Shown: positions 8,692 through 17,375 of the stretch, piece after piece | Layout: each line of letters begins with the position of its first letter | Numbering within the stretch: the stretch's first letter is position 1 | Assembly (NCBI GenBank): GCA_012728755.1 | Contig: JAAYEL010000018.1 | Span: forward strand, 1 to 41,863 | Source: Tissierellia bacterium | GTDB taxonomy: Bacteria > Bacillota > Clostridia > Tissierellales > Peptoniphilaceae | Length of the DNA: 41,863 nucleotides | Reading direction: 5' to 3' | Translations under genes and position numbers: made by a program | The notes under the pieces: model-generated | The model's input: the letters and a program-made list of their open reading frames with translations, nothing else | The model's database searches: none | What the model was told of the DNA's origin: nothing

Positions 8692-10956
8692 TTACTGTTC
8701 ATCTGTCGTAATCACAATTTTTTCATTTTTATTAATTATAGTTCCTGCATCAGGTTTTTGCTTAATAACTATACCATCTTTATTTGTAGTTTCAAAATTT
8801 ATTCCATCTTCTGTAAGAAGTTTTTGTGCATCTTCTAATTTCATATCAATAATGTTAGGAACTTCAAACTGAGAATTATAATCCGTAAAAACTTCTATAA
8901 ATCCTTTTCTTTCCATAAAACCATTGGCTTGAGGCATTTGAGTCTTAATTATTGAAAACTCACTAACACTCCCTTCGCTAAGCTTCAATTCAAGTTGTTC
9001 TTGTTCTGTTATTTGTCTAGCCTTATATACTGGTAATTCGACTAGATTTGGAATCCTAATAAAGTCTCCTACCCCTATCTCTGTTGAAGCTCTATTATTA
9101 TTTAACTTATCGATTTCTTCAAAGATGTTTCTAGTAACTGGATACAATGATGATCCTAATGCATCCCTTTGAGTCTCAGAAAATAAAATTAGTAGAGAAT
9201 ACTTTGGTGCATTACTTGGGAAAGTCGCAAATATTGAAACAATCGTCTTATTTGGAAACTCATTATCTTTATCTAAAAATACACTAGATGCGCTTACCAG
9301 CTCTGTCGTACCAGTCTTAACACCCATCCTAATCTCATTTGATTTTAGTGCTGAAGTCTGCTGAGCATTGTATTCAAAATATTCACGCATTGTCGCTGAA
9401 CTTTTTTCCGATAACACTCTAGCTACTTCTTGAGGTTTAGCTTGTGCTACTAGATTGTTCTGTTCATCCAAAATTTCTTTAATTAGATGAGGACGATAAT
9501 AAATACCGCCATTTATCGTAGCATTCAAAGCAGATATTTGCTGTATAGGTGTAGTTGATATCGAGTGACCATAACTCATAGGCCTAAAATCAACATTTTT
9601 TACTTCTTTAGTCGCATTAAAAACACCTGCTACTTCATTTGGTAAATCAATTCCTGTTAACTCACCAAACTTAAAACTTCTAGTAGATTCAACAAACTTT
9701 TCTTTTCCAATATCATCAATGATACCTACAAAAGCCGGATTACATGAATTGCTAAAAGCCTCTCTAAGAGATTGGACCCCATGCGGATTATGTGCTCTCC
9801 AGCACTTAATCGTAACTCCTGGCGATATCTCAATATAGCCATTACATGTGTATTCATTATGCTCAATCTCATGATTTTGATCTAATCCTATGGCTGTAGT
9901 TATTGCCTTAAATGTTGAACCTGGCTCATAAACAGAAGATACGTTAATATTATTCCACCTTCTAATCATATATGAATCTTTATCGTTTTGGTCTATAGCA
10001 TTCAAAAATAATTTATCTATATCGCTATTTAAAGATCTTGGTGAGTTTGGATTATATGATGGAAGACTCTCCATAGCTAATACTTCTCCTGTATTAGGAT
10101 CAGTTAGTATCGCTGCTCCATACATAGGTGTTTGATCTTTAAAGTATTGAAGCAAATTATCATAAAGTATTTTTTGATAATCTTCATCAATAGTAGTAAC
10201 TAAGTTTTTTGCTTTTTCAGAAGGAATATTTTCTCCTGATTCAAAGGCTAAGGTAGTACCACCAATCGCTTTAAAAAACTCTTCGTAGCCTTTTTTACCT
10301 GCTAGTATCTCATCGTAATATCTTTCTAAACCATAAGCACCTACACCATTTTCAACATATCCAAGTGTTGATGATAATATCTCTTGATTTGGATAGTATC
10401 TCTCACTTTCTGTCCTAAAATAGATATAAGGAAGCCCTAGTTTTTCAACTTCTTGTTTCTTATCTTTAGGTACTTTAGATGCTATCTGTCCAGATATCTC
10501 ATTTTCTAACATATGTAGTAAATCATTGGTATTAATACCTAAGATAGATGCCAAATCCTCAACTTCATCGAAGGAATAATCCGGCAAACTTGTTCTCGTC
10601 TCATATTTTTCAACCAAAGCTAAAGAATTTACATCTGATTTATCTAAAGTCTGTAGCTCAGCTAAAAGTTTTTGCTTCTCAGCTCTTGGCAATGCTACTG
10701 AGATATATGCAGTATTAAACTGCAAATTCGCTGCCAATGGCTTTCTATTTCTATCATATATAGCTCCCCTATCAGGGTAAATCACATCTTTATTTACTAT
10801 CACCTTTTCTGCTTTAGATTTATATGAATTAACATCAAAAATCTGCAGTCTTACTAATATAATTATGTACAAAAGTACAAAAAAAGCTATGAAAGAAATA
10901 AAAATTAGAATTTTTTTATTAGTTCCATAGCCCTTGTTTTTATCTTTATTATCCAT
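8692..10956 (-). CDS. Class B penicillin-binding protein with PASTA domains (FtsI/PBP2x/SpoVD type)
   Basis: A membrane-anchored transpeptidase that cross-links septal peptidoglycan. One N-terminal helix (about residues 14-36) and a dimerisation domain (PDRGAIYDRNRKPLA) precede the transpeptidase domain with all three motifs: S347-T-F-K350, S404-C-N406 and K547-T-G. Two PASTA-like repeats follow, the last clear (VPNIIDMKLEDAQKLL...), ending at residue 754. PASTA domains bind muropeptides or beta-lactams in relatives. Gene order ftsL-pbp-mraY is the standard dcw slot. SpoVD has the same architecture, but the missing sporulation genes argue for a division role. The RBS is GGAGTAAAT. Confidence 0.95.
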   Translation of the reverse strand: MDNKDKNKGYGTNKKILIFISFIAFFVLLYIIILVRLQIFDVNSYKSKAEKVIVNKDVIYPDRGAIYDRNRKPLAANLQFNTAYISVALPRAEKQKLLAELQTLDKSDVNSLALVEKYETRTSLPDYSFDEVEDLASILGINTNDLLHMLENEISGQIASKVPKDKKQEVEKLGLPYIYFRTESERYYPNQEILSSTLGYVENGVGAYGLERYYDEILAGKKGYEEFFKAIGGTTLAFESGENIPSEKAKNLVTTIDEDYQKILYDNLLQYFKDQTPMYGAAILTDPNTGEVLAMESLPSYNPNSPRSLNSDIDKLFLNAIDQNDKDSYMIRRWNNINVSSVYEPGSTFKAITTAIGLDQNHEIEHNEYTCNGYIEISPGVTIKCWRAHNPHGVQSLREAFSNSCNPAFVGIIDDIGKEKFVESTRSFKFGELTGIDLPNEVAGVFNATKEVKNVDFRPMSYGHSISTTPIQQISALNATINGGIYYRPHLIKEILDEQNNLVAQAKPQEVARVLSEKSSATMREYFEYNAQQTSALKSNEIRMGVKTGTTELVSASSVFLDKDNEFPNKTIVSIFATFPSNAPKYSLLILFSETQRDALGSSLYPVTRNIFEEIDKLNNNRASTEIGVGDFIRIPNLVELPVYKARQITEQEQLELKLSEGSVSEFSIIKTQMPQANGFMERKGFIEVFTDYNSQFEVPNIIDMKLEDAQKLLTEDGINFETTNKDGIVIKQKPDAGTIINKNEKIVITTDEQ

Positions 10957-10971
10957 ATTTACTCCACTATC

Positions 10972-11448
10972 CTAATTATTAAAAATCTTATTCAATAAAG
11001 AAAATAGAAAATTGGAATCTTCTTCCACATTTACATCTACATGATTAGCTGTTGATACACTTGATTTAATCTTTACTATTTCATTAGTAGAAGGATATAT
11101 CATTCCTAATCTTTTAGTAGCAATCGTCTCAACTCTTGCCTTATCTGTATAAGGTTTAAGTTGAATTTGTAAATCATTTATAGCCAAGTCAAGTTCCTTG
11201 TTTTGACCATCCATTACCTTTATATCACTTTTTATTCTTACCATAGTAGTATAACCTAGAAAGTAAAATATTGATAGGAAAATTATCATCACAACACTTA
11301 AGGATATAAGCGTATTAATCCAAAACATACTTATTGGCTTAACTTTGCTTTTAGTCTTTGCTACTGTTTTTTGTTCTATTTGATTTTCAATTTGTAATTC
11401 GTTTGTTTGTTCAAACAGACCTAAAGCATTATCTCTATACGCTTCCAT
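10972..11448 (-). CDS. ftsL: FtsL-like divisome protein
   Basis: A 158-residue bitopic protein: charged N-terminal cytoplasmic part (about residues 1-42), one membrane helix (MFWINTLISLSVVMIIFLSIFYF written in part: ISLSVVMIIFLSIFYFLGY), then a coiled-coil-like segment (MDGQNKELDLAINDLQIQLKPYTDKARVETIATKR in part) ending in LGMIYPSTNEIV, the FtsL/DivIC-type C-terminal signature. The assignment depends on this architecture and the invariant position between rsmH and the class B PBP; sequence conservation in this family is low. In relatives FtsL forms a complex with DivIC/FtsB and DivIB/FtsQ. RBS AGGAGGGATT. Confidence 0.85.
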   Translation of the reverse strand: MEAYRDNALGLFEQTNELQIENQIEQKTVAKTKSKVKPISMFWINTLISLSVVMIIFLSIFYFLGYTTMVRIKSDIKVMDGQNKELDLAINDLQIQLKPYTDKARVETIATKRLGMIYPSTNEIVKIKSSVSTANHVDVNVEEDSNFLFSLLNKIFNN

Positions 11449-11456
11449 AATCCCTC

Positions 11457-12392
11457 CTATAATTTAATACAAACTCTTAATTTTGCCGAAGCTGCTCTTC
11501 TGTTTTCATCAAGCTCTTCTTGACTAGCAGTTATTGGTTTTCTGTTAAGAAGTTTTATTTCTTTTGTTTTGTGACATACACAAATTGGAAAATCTGGTGG
11601 ACATGTACATCCTTTAGCCAATTCGTTGTATCTGTTTTTTACTATCCTATCCTCGATTGAGTGAAATGTAATAATAGCTAACCTTCCACCTTTTTTTAAT
11701 CTTTCTACCGCTATTCCTATTGTTGATTCAAGCACATCTAATTCCTTGTTTACTTCTATTCTCAATGCCTGAAATACTCTTTTAGCAGGATGTTTTCCTT
11801 GCATCCTAATCTTCTTTGGTATAGCCGCCTTTATGATATCTACTAGTTCTAGAGTAGTCTCAATTGGTTTATCTTGTCTTTGCTCTACGATAAATTCAGC
11901 TATCCTTTTTCCCCACTTTTCTTCACCGTAGTTCCAAAAAATCACTTCTAATTCTTCCTGACTATAGTTATTTACTATATATGCTGCTGTCAAATCTGAA
12001 CTTTGATCCATACGCATATCTAACAAAGCATCTTGATGATATGAAAATCCTCTTTCGCCTTCATCAAGCTGATAACTTGATACACCAATATCCATTAGAA
12101 CTCCATCAACCTTATCGATTTCCAAAGAGTCTAAGATAGATTCTAAAAAGGCATAGTTACTCTTAATAAAAGTAATTTGATCTTTATATGCTTCTAACCT
12201 TTTTTGAGATTCAACTAATGCATCCTCATCTTGATCTATAGCGATAAGCCTTCCATTCGGTCCAAGCCTTTTTAAAATCTCTAGACTATGTCCGCCACCA
12301 CCAAGAGTACAATCAACATATATTCCATTTTCTTTAATGTTCAAGCCCTCTAGAGTTTCTTCTAGTAAGACAGGTTTATGTTTAAATTCCAT
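11457..12392 (-). CDS. rsmH: 16S rRNA (cytosine-1402-N4)-methyltransferase RsmH (MraW)
   Basis: A SAM-dependent methyltransferase: SAM loop YVDCTLGGGGHSLEIL near residue 27, DxD-type acidic residues (AIDQDEDAL), GVLMDIGVSSYQLDEGERGFS, the helical insert, and the C-terminal FHSIEDRIVKN plus the Cys-containing loop CTCPPDFPICVC. It modifies C1402 of 16S rRNA in the decoding centre. The 311 aa length is standard. It lies between mraZ and ftsL, 8 nt from each, as in most dcw clusters. Confidence 0.97.
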   Translation of the reverse strand: MEFKHKPVLLEETLEGLNIKENGIYVDCTLGGGGHSLEILKRLGPNGRLIAIDQDEDALVESQKRLEAYKDQITFIKSNYAFLESILDSLEIDKVDGVLMDIGVSSYQLDEGERGFSYHQDALLDMRMDQSSDLTAAYIVNNYSQEELEVIFWNYGEEKWGKRIAEFIVEQRQDKPIETTLELVDIIKAAIPKKIRMQGKHPAKRVFQALRIEVNKELDVLESTIGIAVERLKKGGRLAIITFHSIEDRIVKNRYNELAKGCTCPPDFPICVCHKTKEIKLLNRKPITASQEELDENRRAASAKLRVCIKL

Positions 12393-12400
12393 AATTTTTC

Positions 12401-12832
12401 CTATATATCTAAATCTTCAAACTCACTCATCATCTCATCGTAATCGATTTGATCTGAATTGATGTATTCGTCATATCTTTCTTTCGACCAAATTTCTATT
12501 CTAGTGGATACGCCTATAATGGCTACTTCTTTATCTACCTTAGCAAACTCACGAAGGTTTTGTGGGATTATGATTCTTCCTTGTTTATCTACTTCTAACT
12601 CGCGAGCTGGAGCGAAAATAAATCTTGAGAACTCTCTAGCTTTTCTAGAAGTCAATTTAAGGGATTTCATTTTTTCTACCATGTTATTCCATTCAGTTTC
12701 GTCGTACACGAAAAGACATCCATCTATACCTTTAGTGATATAAAATGTATGACTTAACTGTTCTCTGAACTTTTGAGGCATGATAACTCTACCTTTATCA
12801 TCGGTAGAATGGATGTATTCACCTATGTACAT
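12401..12832 (-). CDS. mraZ: Transcriptional regulator MraZ
   Basis: 143 residues with two SpoVT/AbrB-like half domains: MYIGEYIHSTDDKGRVIMPQKFRE and a second copy LEVDKQGRIIIPQNLREFA around residue 75. MraZ forms ring-shaped oligomers that bind repeated boxes upstream of its own gene and regulate the dcw operon. Such boxes are visible immediately upstream here. It is the first gene of the cluster. Confidence 0.97.
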   Translation of the reverse strand: MYIGEYIHSTDDKGRVIMPQKFREQLSHTFYITKGIDGCLFVYDETEWNNMVEKMKSLKLTSRKAREFSRFIFAPARELEVDKQGRIIIPQNLREFAKVDKEVAIIGVSTRIEIWSKERYDEYINSDQIDYDEMMSEFEDLDI

Positions 12833-12839
12833 TTTGAAT

Positions 12840-12877
12840 CCCCACTTTCCCCCACAAAATTACTAATAATCCACCAC
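12840..12877 (-). promoter_or_regulatory. Putative MraZ-binding boxes
   Basis: On the minus strand three direct G-rich repeats occur between the promoter and the mraZ start: GTGGTGG (12871-12877), GTGGGGG (12849-12855) and GTGGGG (12840-12845). The last two are spaced 10 bp apart, one helical turn. Known MraZ operators are direct repeats of TGGGG- or GTGG[T/G]-type boxes. The proximal box overlaps the mraZ ribosome binding site. Operator function is inference. Confidence 0.62.
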
Positions 12878-12885
12878 TTGATTTA

Positions 12886-12914
12886 ATATTACATGAATAT
12901 TTGATAATATTCAA
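12886..12914 (-). promoter_or_regulatory. Promoter of the mraZ (dcw) operon
   Basis: On the minus strand TTGAAT (12909-12914), 17 bp, TAATAT (12886-12891). The predicted start lies at the most upstream GTGGTGG box, a position where a bound regulator would block initiation. Confidence 0.6.
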
Positions 12915-12986
12915 CCCTTAAAGATTAAAAATCATCGCAGTTTTCAGCATTTTACCTAACTTATTAACTTTTTTTCTTATTAATGC

Positions 12987-13023
12987 AAAAAAAGTGAAGA
13001 CTAGAAATAAATTCAGTCTCCAC
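12987..13023 (-). terminator. Distal terminator of the hflX-lgt transcript
   Basis: On the minus strand GTGGAGACT and AGTCTTCAC pair (9 bp with one G-U), followed by seven U. It is a second terminator behind the one next to lgt and insulates the mraZ promoter. Confidence 0.75.
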
Positions 13024-13051
13024 TCGGTGAAATTACATATTGTTTTTAACT

Positions 13052-13083
13052 AAAAAAGAAGATTGCTACACAATCTTCTTTTT
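13052..13083 (-). terminator. Terminator directly after lgt
   Basis: The arms AAGAAGATTG / CAATCTTCTT surround a 5-nt loop and are flanked by A and T runs, so it could work in either direction. It starts 5 nt after the lgt stop. Confidence 0.82.
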
Positions 13084-13087
13084 ACTC

Positions 13088-13882
13088 TTATTCTTCAACT
13101 GTTGTTTTTTCAACTACATTATTTTTCATTAACTCGTATTGGTTTTCAGGTTGTTTTTTTAAGTACATAAGAATAGCCACACCTGCTACTATAAATAATA
13201 TACTAGTTATTTGCGCTGTTCTAAATGGTCCAATCCACAAACTATCTGTTCTGAATGATTCAACGATAAACCTCAAGATTCCGTAGAATATTAGATATAG
13301 AGATGTAGTTTGTCCGAATTTTCTTTGTTTATTTCTAAAGAAATATAATAAAACTCCAAATATCAGTAAATTTCCAAGTGATTCGTAAAGGAATGTTGGA
13401 TGATGTCCTTTTCCATCAATGATCAATGCCCATGGAAGGTCTGTCTCATAACCATATGCTTCATTGTTAAAAAAGTTGCCCCATCTACCAATTGCTTGTG
13501 CCAGTGGTAAAAATATCATAATGACATCAGATAATGTAAAAAATCTGACTTTTTTTATCCTTGCATAGATAATGCCAACGATAACTCCCACAATCACTCC
13601 ACCATGTATGGCTAGTCCGCCTGATCTAATATCAAGCATAGCCCAAATGCTATGATATCTTTGCCATTCAAAAATGACATAATAAATTCTAGCTCCTATA
13701 ACAGCTAGTGGTAGAAGTATCAATGACAAATCATAGATATGATCTTCTTTACCGCCTATTCTTTTTAATTCCTTTGATGCAAATATTACTGCTAGTGCCA
13801 TACCCGTTACTATAAGTATCGCATACCAATAAATTTGTACGCCAAATATCTCAAATGCTACTCTACTTCCGTTGTATTGCAT
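13088..13882 (-). CDS. lgt: Prolipoprotein diacylglyceryl transferase
   Basis: A multipass membrane enzyme that transfers diacylglycerol from phosphatidylglycerol to the lipobox cysteine of prolipoproteins. Signature regions: FEIFGVQIYWYAILIVTGM, the HGG segment SGGLAIHGGVIVG, the Lgt signature GRWGNFFNNEAYG, HPTFLYES, and the end FRTAQITSI. 264 aa from the ATG at 13882, chosen because AAGGGG lies 8 nt upstream; an in-frame GTG 9 nt earlier is too close to it. It overlaps the upstream membrane-protein gene by 25 nt. Confidence 0.96.
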   Translation of the reverse strand: MQYNGSRVAFEIFGVQIYWYAILIVTGMALAVIFASKELKRIGGKEDHIYDLSLILLPLAVIGARIYYVIFEWQRYHSIWAMLDIRSGGLAIHGGVIVGVIVGIIYARIKKVRFFTLSDVIMIFLPLAQAIGRWGNFFNNEAYGYETDLPWALIIDGKGHHPTFLYESLGNLLIFGVLLYFFRNKQRKFGQTTSLYLIFYGILRFIVESFRTDSLWIGPFRTAQITSILFIVAGVAILMYLKKQPENQYELMKNNVVEKTTVEE

Positions 13883-14568
13883 AAAACACACCCCTTATTC
13901 TTTTTATAAATTAGAAAATGATTCAATAATATCACCGCTATGACAACGCCCATGAATACCAAGAATTGTATTAAAATCCTAATACTCATTTGGATAAAGA
14001 AATTAAGTGGCATCATTTGTATCATTAAATCAGTCCTTGGATCTAATAACCATAAATCATTATCAAAAAATATCTCATGGAATATCACAAAATACTTGTT
14101 AAAATCAAATGACATAATAGCAACCATTAGAGCAACTAATCCTAAAATTACTAAAATATATCTTAGTGTTTTAATCATCAGTTCATCTTTAACTCTCAAA
14201 AATATTGAAGTCATTAAACTCACGATAATTATTGTCACACTTATACTCATAACTCTATAGGCTAATTCAAAAAGTTTCCATACATCTTGCATATGCATGA
14301 CTTCCTTTTGATTAAAATCATCTTCTAGTAAATAATCATACCCAGTTTGCAAATAATAAGCAATTTTTAGATTAATACCATCCAGTTCATCATGCGTCTT
14401 TCCAGTTACTTCATCAATACTATTTTCTCTTTGAAATTTATTATAGAATTGAACATCTTGCGACTTAAGACTTATAGACATCAATAGCATACCAAGGATA
14501 ATAGCAATGGCCAGTAAAAATGCCCATATATGAATAGCGACAGTTTTCACTTTATTTTTAGTCTTCAT
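13858..14568 (-). CDS. TIGR01906/DUF1461-like integral membrane protein
   Basis: An approximately 236-residue protein with a membrane helix at the N-terminus (AIHIWAFLLAIAIILGMLL), an extracellular-type loop, then three further helices. The motifs FHEIFFDNDLWLLDP and LMIQMMPLNFF match what I recall of the TIGR01906/DUF1461 family of Gram-positive membrane proteins of unknown function. I start it at MKTKNKVK (14568), overlapping yebC by 11 nt. Its 3' end overlaps lgt. Family membership is recalled rather than searched; function unknown. Confidence 0.75.
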   Translation of the reverse strand: MKTKNKVKTVAIHIWAFLLAIAIILGMLLMSISLKSQDVQFYNKFQRENSIDEVTGKTHDELDGINLKIAYYLQTGYDYLLEDDFNQKEVMHMQDVWKLFELAYRVMSISVTIIIVSLMTSIFLRVKDELMIKTLRYILVILGLVALMVAIMSFDFNKYFVIFHEIFFDNDLWLLDPRTDLMIQMMPLNFFIQMSIRILIQFLVFMGVVIAVILLNHFLIYKKNKGCVLCNTTEVE

Positions 14569-15292
14569 CAGGCATATCCCAGTTATGATATACATTTTGC
14601 ACATCATCATTTTCTTCTAGAAAATCGATTAACTTATTCATGAATTTGATATCATCATCATTATCAATAGCTTGATAATTTGAAGGAATGTACATGATAT
14701 CACTTTCTACAAATTCATATCCAAGACTGGATAAATGTGATTTAACATTATGAAGATTATCAATTGTCGTATATATCTCTATCATACCATCTTCATTATT
14801 CACATCTTCAACATCAGCTGATAGTGCATCTTCCATAACCTTATCCACGTCATATTTAGATTCATCAATTAGGATAACCCCTAAATGCTTAAACATAAAT
14901 GATACAGAACCATTAGTTCCCATATTACCATGATGTTTATCAAATGCATGTCTGATATCTGGAGCTGTTCTATTTCTATTATCAGTCAAACACTCTACTA
15001 TAACTGCTATACCAGATGGTCCATATCCTTCATATGTGATTTCTTCAAAGTTAGCCCCATCAGCACCACTTGAACCTTTCTTAATAGCTCTGTTAATATT
15101 ATCGTTTGGCATGTTAATAGCCTTTGCTTTTTCTATAGCTGTTTTTAACGCAGCATTATAATCAGGGTTGTCACCACCTTCTTTAGCAGCAACCATAATC
15201 GCTCTGCCTAACTTTGTAAATTCCTTAGCTCTTTTAGCGTCTTCTTTACCTTTTTTATTTTTTATCTTACTCCATTTATTATGTCCTGACAT
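14558..15292 (-). CDS. yebC: YebC/PmpR family protein (probable translation factor or regulator)
   Basis: It begins MSGHNKWSKIKNKKGKEDAKRAKEFTKLGR, the family hallmark, followed by GGDNPDYNAALKTAIEKAKA, MPNDNINRAIKKGSSG, EGYGPSGIAVIVECLTDNRNRT and GTNGSVSFMF. 244 aa. Proteins of this family have been described as transcriptional regulators and, more recently, as factors that help ribosomes through difficult peptide sequences. The ATG at 15292 has TTGGAG 8 nt upstream. It starts just after the yigZ stop. Confidence 0.95.
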   Translation of the reverse strand: MSGHNKWSKIKNKKGKEDAKRAKEFTKLGRAIMVAAKEGGDNPDYNAALKTAIEKAKAINMPNDNINRAIKKGSSGADGANFEEITYEGYGPSGIAVIVECLTDNRNRTAPDIRHAFDKHHGNMGTNGSVSFMFKHLGVILIDESKYDVDKVMEDALSADVEDVNNEDGMIEIYTTIDNLHNVKSHLSSLGYEFVESDIMYIPSNYQAIDNDDDIKFMNKLIDFLEENDDVQNVYHNWDMPDED

Positions 15293-15293
15293 A

Positions 15294-15947
15294 CTATACT
15301 CCAATTATTTTTCTATTTTTTGATGCTAATAACAATTTTTCTAAAACGACTATATTGGCATTAGCACTTGTCATCTCTATTATTTGATTTTCAAACTCTT
15401 TATATTCATCTATAGATATATATAGTAAGATACTTACGATATCTGTATATTCTCGTTTGATCTCAAAATATTCATTAGTCAATATGAAATTATCTACTTT
15501 TCCTAGCAAAGTATAATCAACATCAACCTGTACTTTATTATAGTTTTTCATCCAAACATTGTCTACAGATTCTATGGCAATAACCGCTCCTTTTGAATAT
15601 GCGCGAATAAGCCCCGAAGCTCCAAGCTTTACACCACCATAATACCTTGTTACGACAACACATAGATTTGTTAAGTCCTCTTTCTTTAAGACTTCTAAGA
15701 TAGGTATCCCTGCTGTTCCCTGTGGTTCACCATCATCACTATACCTTTGAGTCAGTTTATTTTCTCCGATGATATATGCATAGCAATTATGGGTGGCTTG
15801 TCTATTTAGCTTTCGAATCTCATCAATAAAAGCTATAGCCTCTTCTTCAGTATCACAGTGAGATACATATCCTATAAACTCGGACTTTTTAATTTCTATC
15901 GAATCTTCACCCTTACCTAGGACGGTTTTGTATTCTTGTAAGTTCAT
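15294..15947 (-). CDS. yigZ: YigZ/IMPACT family protein
   Basis: 217 residues. The UPF0029 N-terminal domain is clear: KKSEFIGYVSHCDTEEEAIAFI, THNCYAYIIGE, RYSDDGEPQGTAGIPIL, VVVTRYYGGVKLGASGLIRAYS. The C-terminal DUF1949-like part is weaker. Eukaryotic IMPACT binds ribosome-associated Gcn1; the bacterial role is unclear. The ATG overlaps the hflX stop (ATGA), so it is coupled to the ribosome-associated GTPase gene hflX. Confidence 0.94.
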   Translation of the reverse strand: MNLQEYKTVLGKGEDSIEIKKSEFIGYVSHCDTEEEAIAFIDEIRKLNRQATHNCYAYIIGENKLTQRYSDDGEPQGTAGIPILEVLKKEDLTNLCVVVTRYYGGVKLGASGLIRAYSKGAVIAIESVDNVWMKNYNKVQVDVDYTLLGKVDNFILTNEYFEIKREYTDIVSILLYISIDEYKEFENQIIEMTSANANIVVLEKLLLASKNRKIIGV

Positions 15948-17194
15948 CGTAAATATTCCTTGTATTTGTCAACTTCACTAGCTTCGATATAAATCTTAGC
16001 GCTTAGTCCTTCATCTAGATATTCTGAATCATATAGTTTTAGGTTTAATTTCATAAAAGTATCAATATTACTGTATGGAACCAATATGTTAAAGTACCTA
16101 TATTTTTCATATAGCATATATTGGATTTTTTCAATTAATTTATCAATATCTTCTGCTTTATGTGCACTTATTTTTATGAAATGTTCGTCTTTTTTATCAT
16201 AGAAAAACTCAGGATTTAAATCTATTTTGTTAAAACAGTACAATACCTTTTTATCTTTGATATTCATATCTTTTAATATGCTAGTTGTCGCTTTTAACTG
16301 CATCTTATAATCCACATTACTAGAATCTACTACAATCACTAATAAATCAGATATCTCTATCTCTTCAAGAGTACCTTTGAACGACTCTATCAACTTCGTA
16401 GGTAAATCAGATACAAACCCAACAGTATCTGTCATGATAATGTCTTTTCCATTTGGTAGCTCAATTTGCCTAGCAGATATATCCAAAGTCGCAAAAAGCA
16501 TATCATCTGAATATACTTTCTTGTTATCTAGTGAATATTTTTCAACAACTGCATTCAATATTGTCGATTTGCCAGCATTTGAATATCCAATGATAGATAC
16601 AATTGGCATGATTGATTTTTTTCTCTTATTGCTTTTTATCTTGCGCTGTTCATGAGAATCTTTTAGCTGATGTTTGATCTGAGTTATTTCCTTTTGAATA
16701 TTTCTTCTATCCATCTCAAGTTTTTGCTCACCCGGTCCTCTCGTACCAATCCCCGCTCCTTCTCTAGATAAATAGTTTCTAAAACCAACCAATCTAGGCA
16801 ATCTGTATTCTAGTTGCGCTAGCTTAACTTGAAGTTTGCCTTCTTTTGTCGTTGCTCTTCTAGCAAATATATCTAGGATCAAACCTGTTCTATCAACTAT
16901 CTTCTTATCGATAATTTCTTCAAGATTTTTCATTTGAGATCCTGTAAGCTCATTGTTGAATAATATAGTATCAACTTCCATATTATCAGCCATCTCTTTT
17001 ATCTCATATGCTTTTCCTGAACCGATATAAGTTGAGGCATTGATGGTATCAGCATTTTGAATAACTATTGCTTCAACCTCTGCAAAACTAGATCTAACCA
17101 ATTCTTCTATTTCTTTTACTTTATCATCTAATATATGGTCACTTTCACCTAAATTTAGATGTACGATAATCACTTTTTCTTTTTTTTCATTCAT
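15944..17194 (-). CDS. hflX: Ribosome-associated GTPase HflX
   Basis: HflX splits stalled or stressed 70S ribosomes. It has an N-terminal nucleotide-binding domain (TINASTYIGSGKAYEIKEM), the HflX glycine-rich signature YLSREGAGIGTRGPGEQKLE, then the G domain: G1 GYSNAGKST, G2/G3 region MLFATLD and DTVGFVSDLP, G4 NKID. About 416 aa. The start at 17194 (MNEKKEK) has AGGTG 6 nt upstream; two more in-frame starts lie 3-9 nt above. An extended -10 promoter precedes it. It is the first gene of a tightly packed five-gene unit ending with lgt. Confidence 0.95.
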   Translation of the reverse strand: MNEKKEKVIIVHLNLGESDHILDDKVKEIEELVRSSFAEVEAIVIQNADTINASTYIGSGKAYEIKEMADNMEVDTILFNNELTGSQMKNLEEIIDKKIVDRTGLILDIFARRATTKEGKLQVKLAQLEYRLPRLVGFRNYLSREGAGIGTRGPGEQKLEMDRRNIQKEITQIKHQLKDSHEQRKIKSNKRKKSIMPIVSIIGYSNAGKSTILNAVVEKYSLDNKKVYSDDMLFATLDISARQIELPNGKDIIMTDTVGFVSDLPTKLIESFKGTLEEIEISDLLVIVVDSSNVDYKMQLKATTSILKDMNIKDKKVLYCFNKIDLNPEFFYDKKDEHFIKISAHKAEDIDKLIEKIQYMLYEKYRYFNILVPYSNIDTFMKLNLKLYDSEYLDEGLSAKIYIEASEVDKYKEYLR

Positions 17195-17210
17195 TTTCAT
17201 CACCTAACCT

Positions 17211-17219
17211 ATTATAACA
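17211..17219 (-). promoter_or_regulatory. Extended -10 promoter of hflX
   Basis: On the minus strand TGTTATAAT, a perfect extended -10, lies 17 bases before the hflX ATG, so the leader is very short. No clear -35 is present. Confidence 0.6.
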
Positions 17220-17320
17220 GAAAATACTTAAACTATGCGATATTTCAGATATGCATATTTTGCACTTAATTATGACACATTTCAATTGTAAAATATCGGT
17301 GAATAATTTTAGTGTATTTA

Positions 17321-17329
17321 TGATATAAT
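17321..17329 (+). promoter_or_regulatory. Extended -10 promoter of the class A PBP gene
   Basis: TGATATAAT, a perfect extended -10, 46 nt before the ATG of the PBP gene. The -35 region is weak (GAATAA at 17-bp spacing). It is divergent from the hflX promoter. Confidence 0.62.
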
Positions 17330-17375
17330 AAGAAAGATAAATTAAAGGTTGAAAAACTATATTTAGGAGGAAAAT

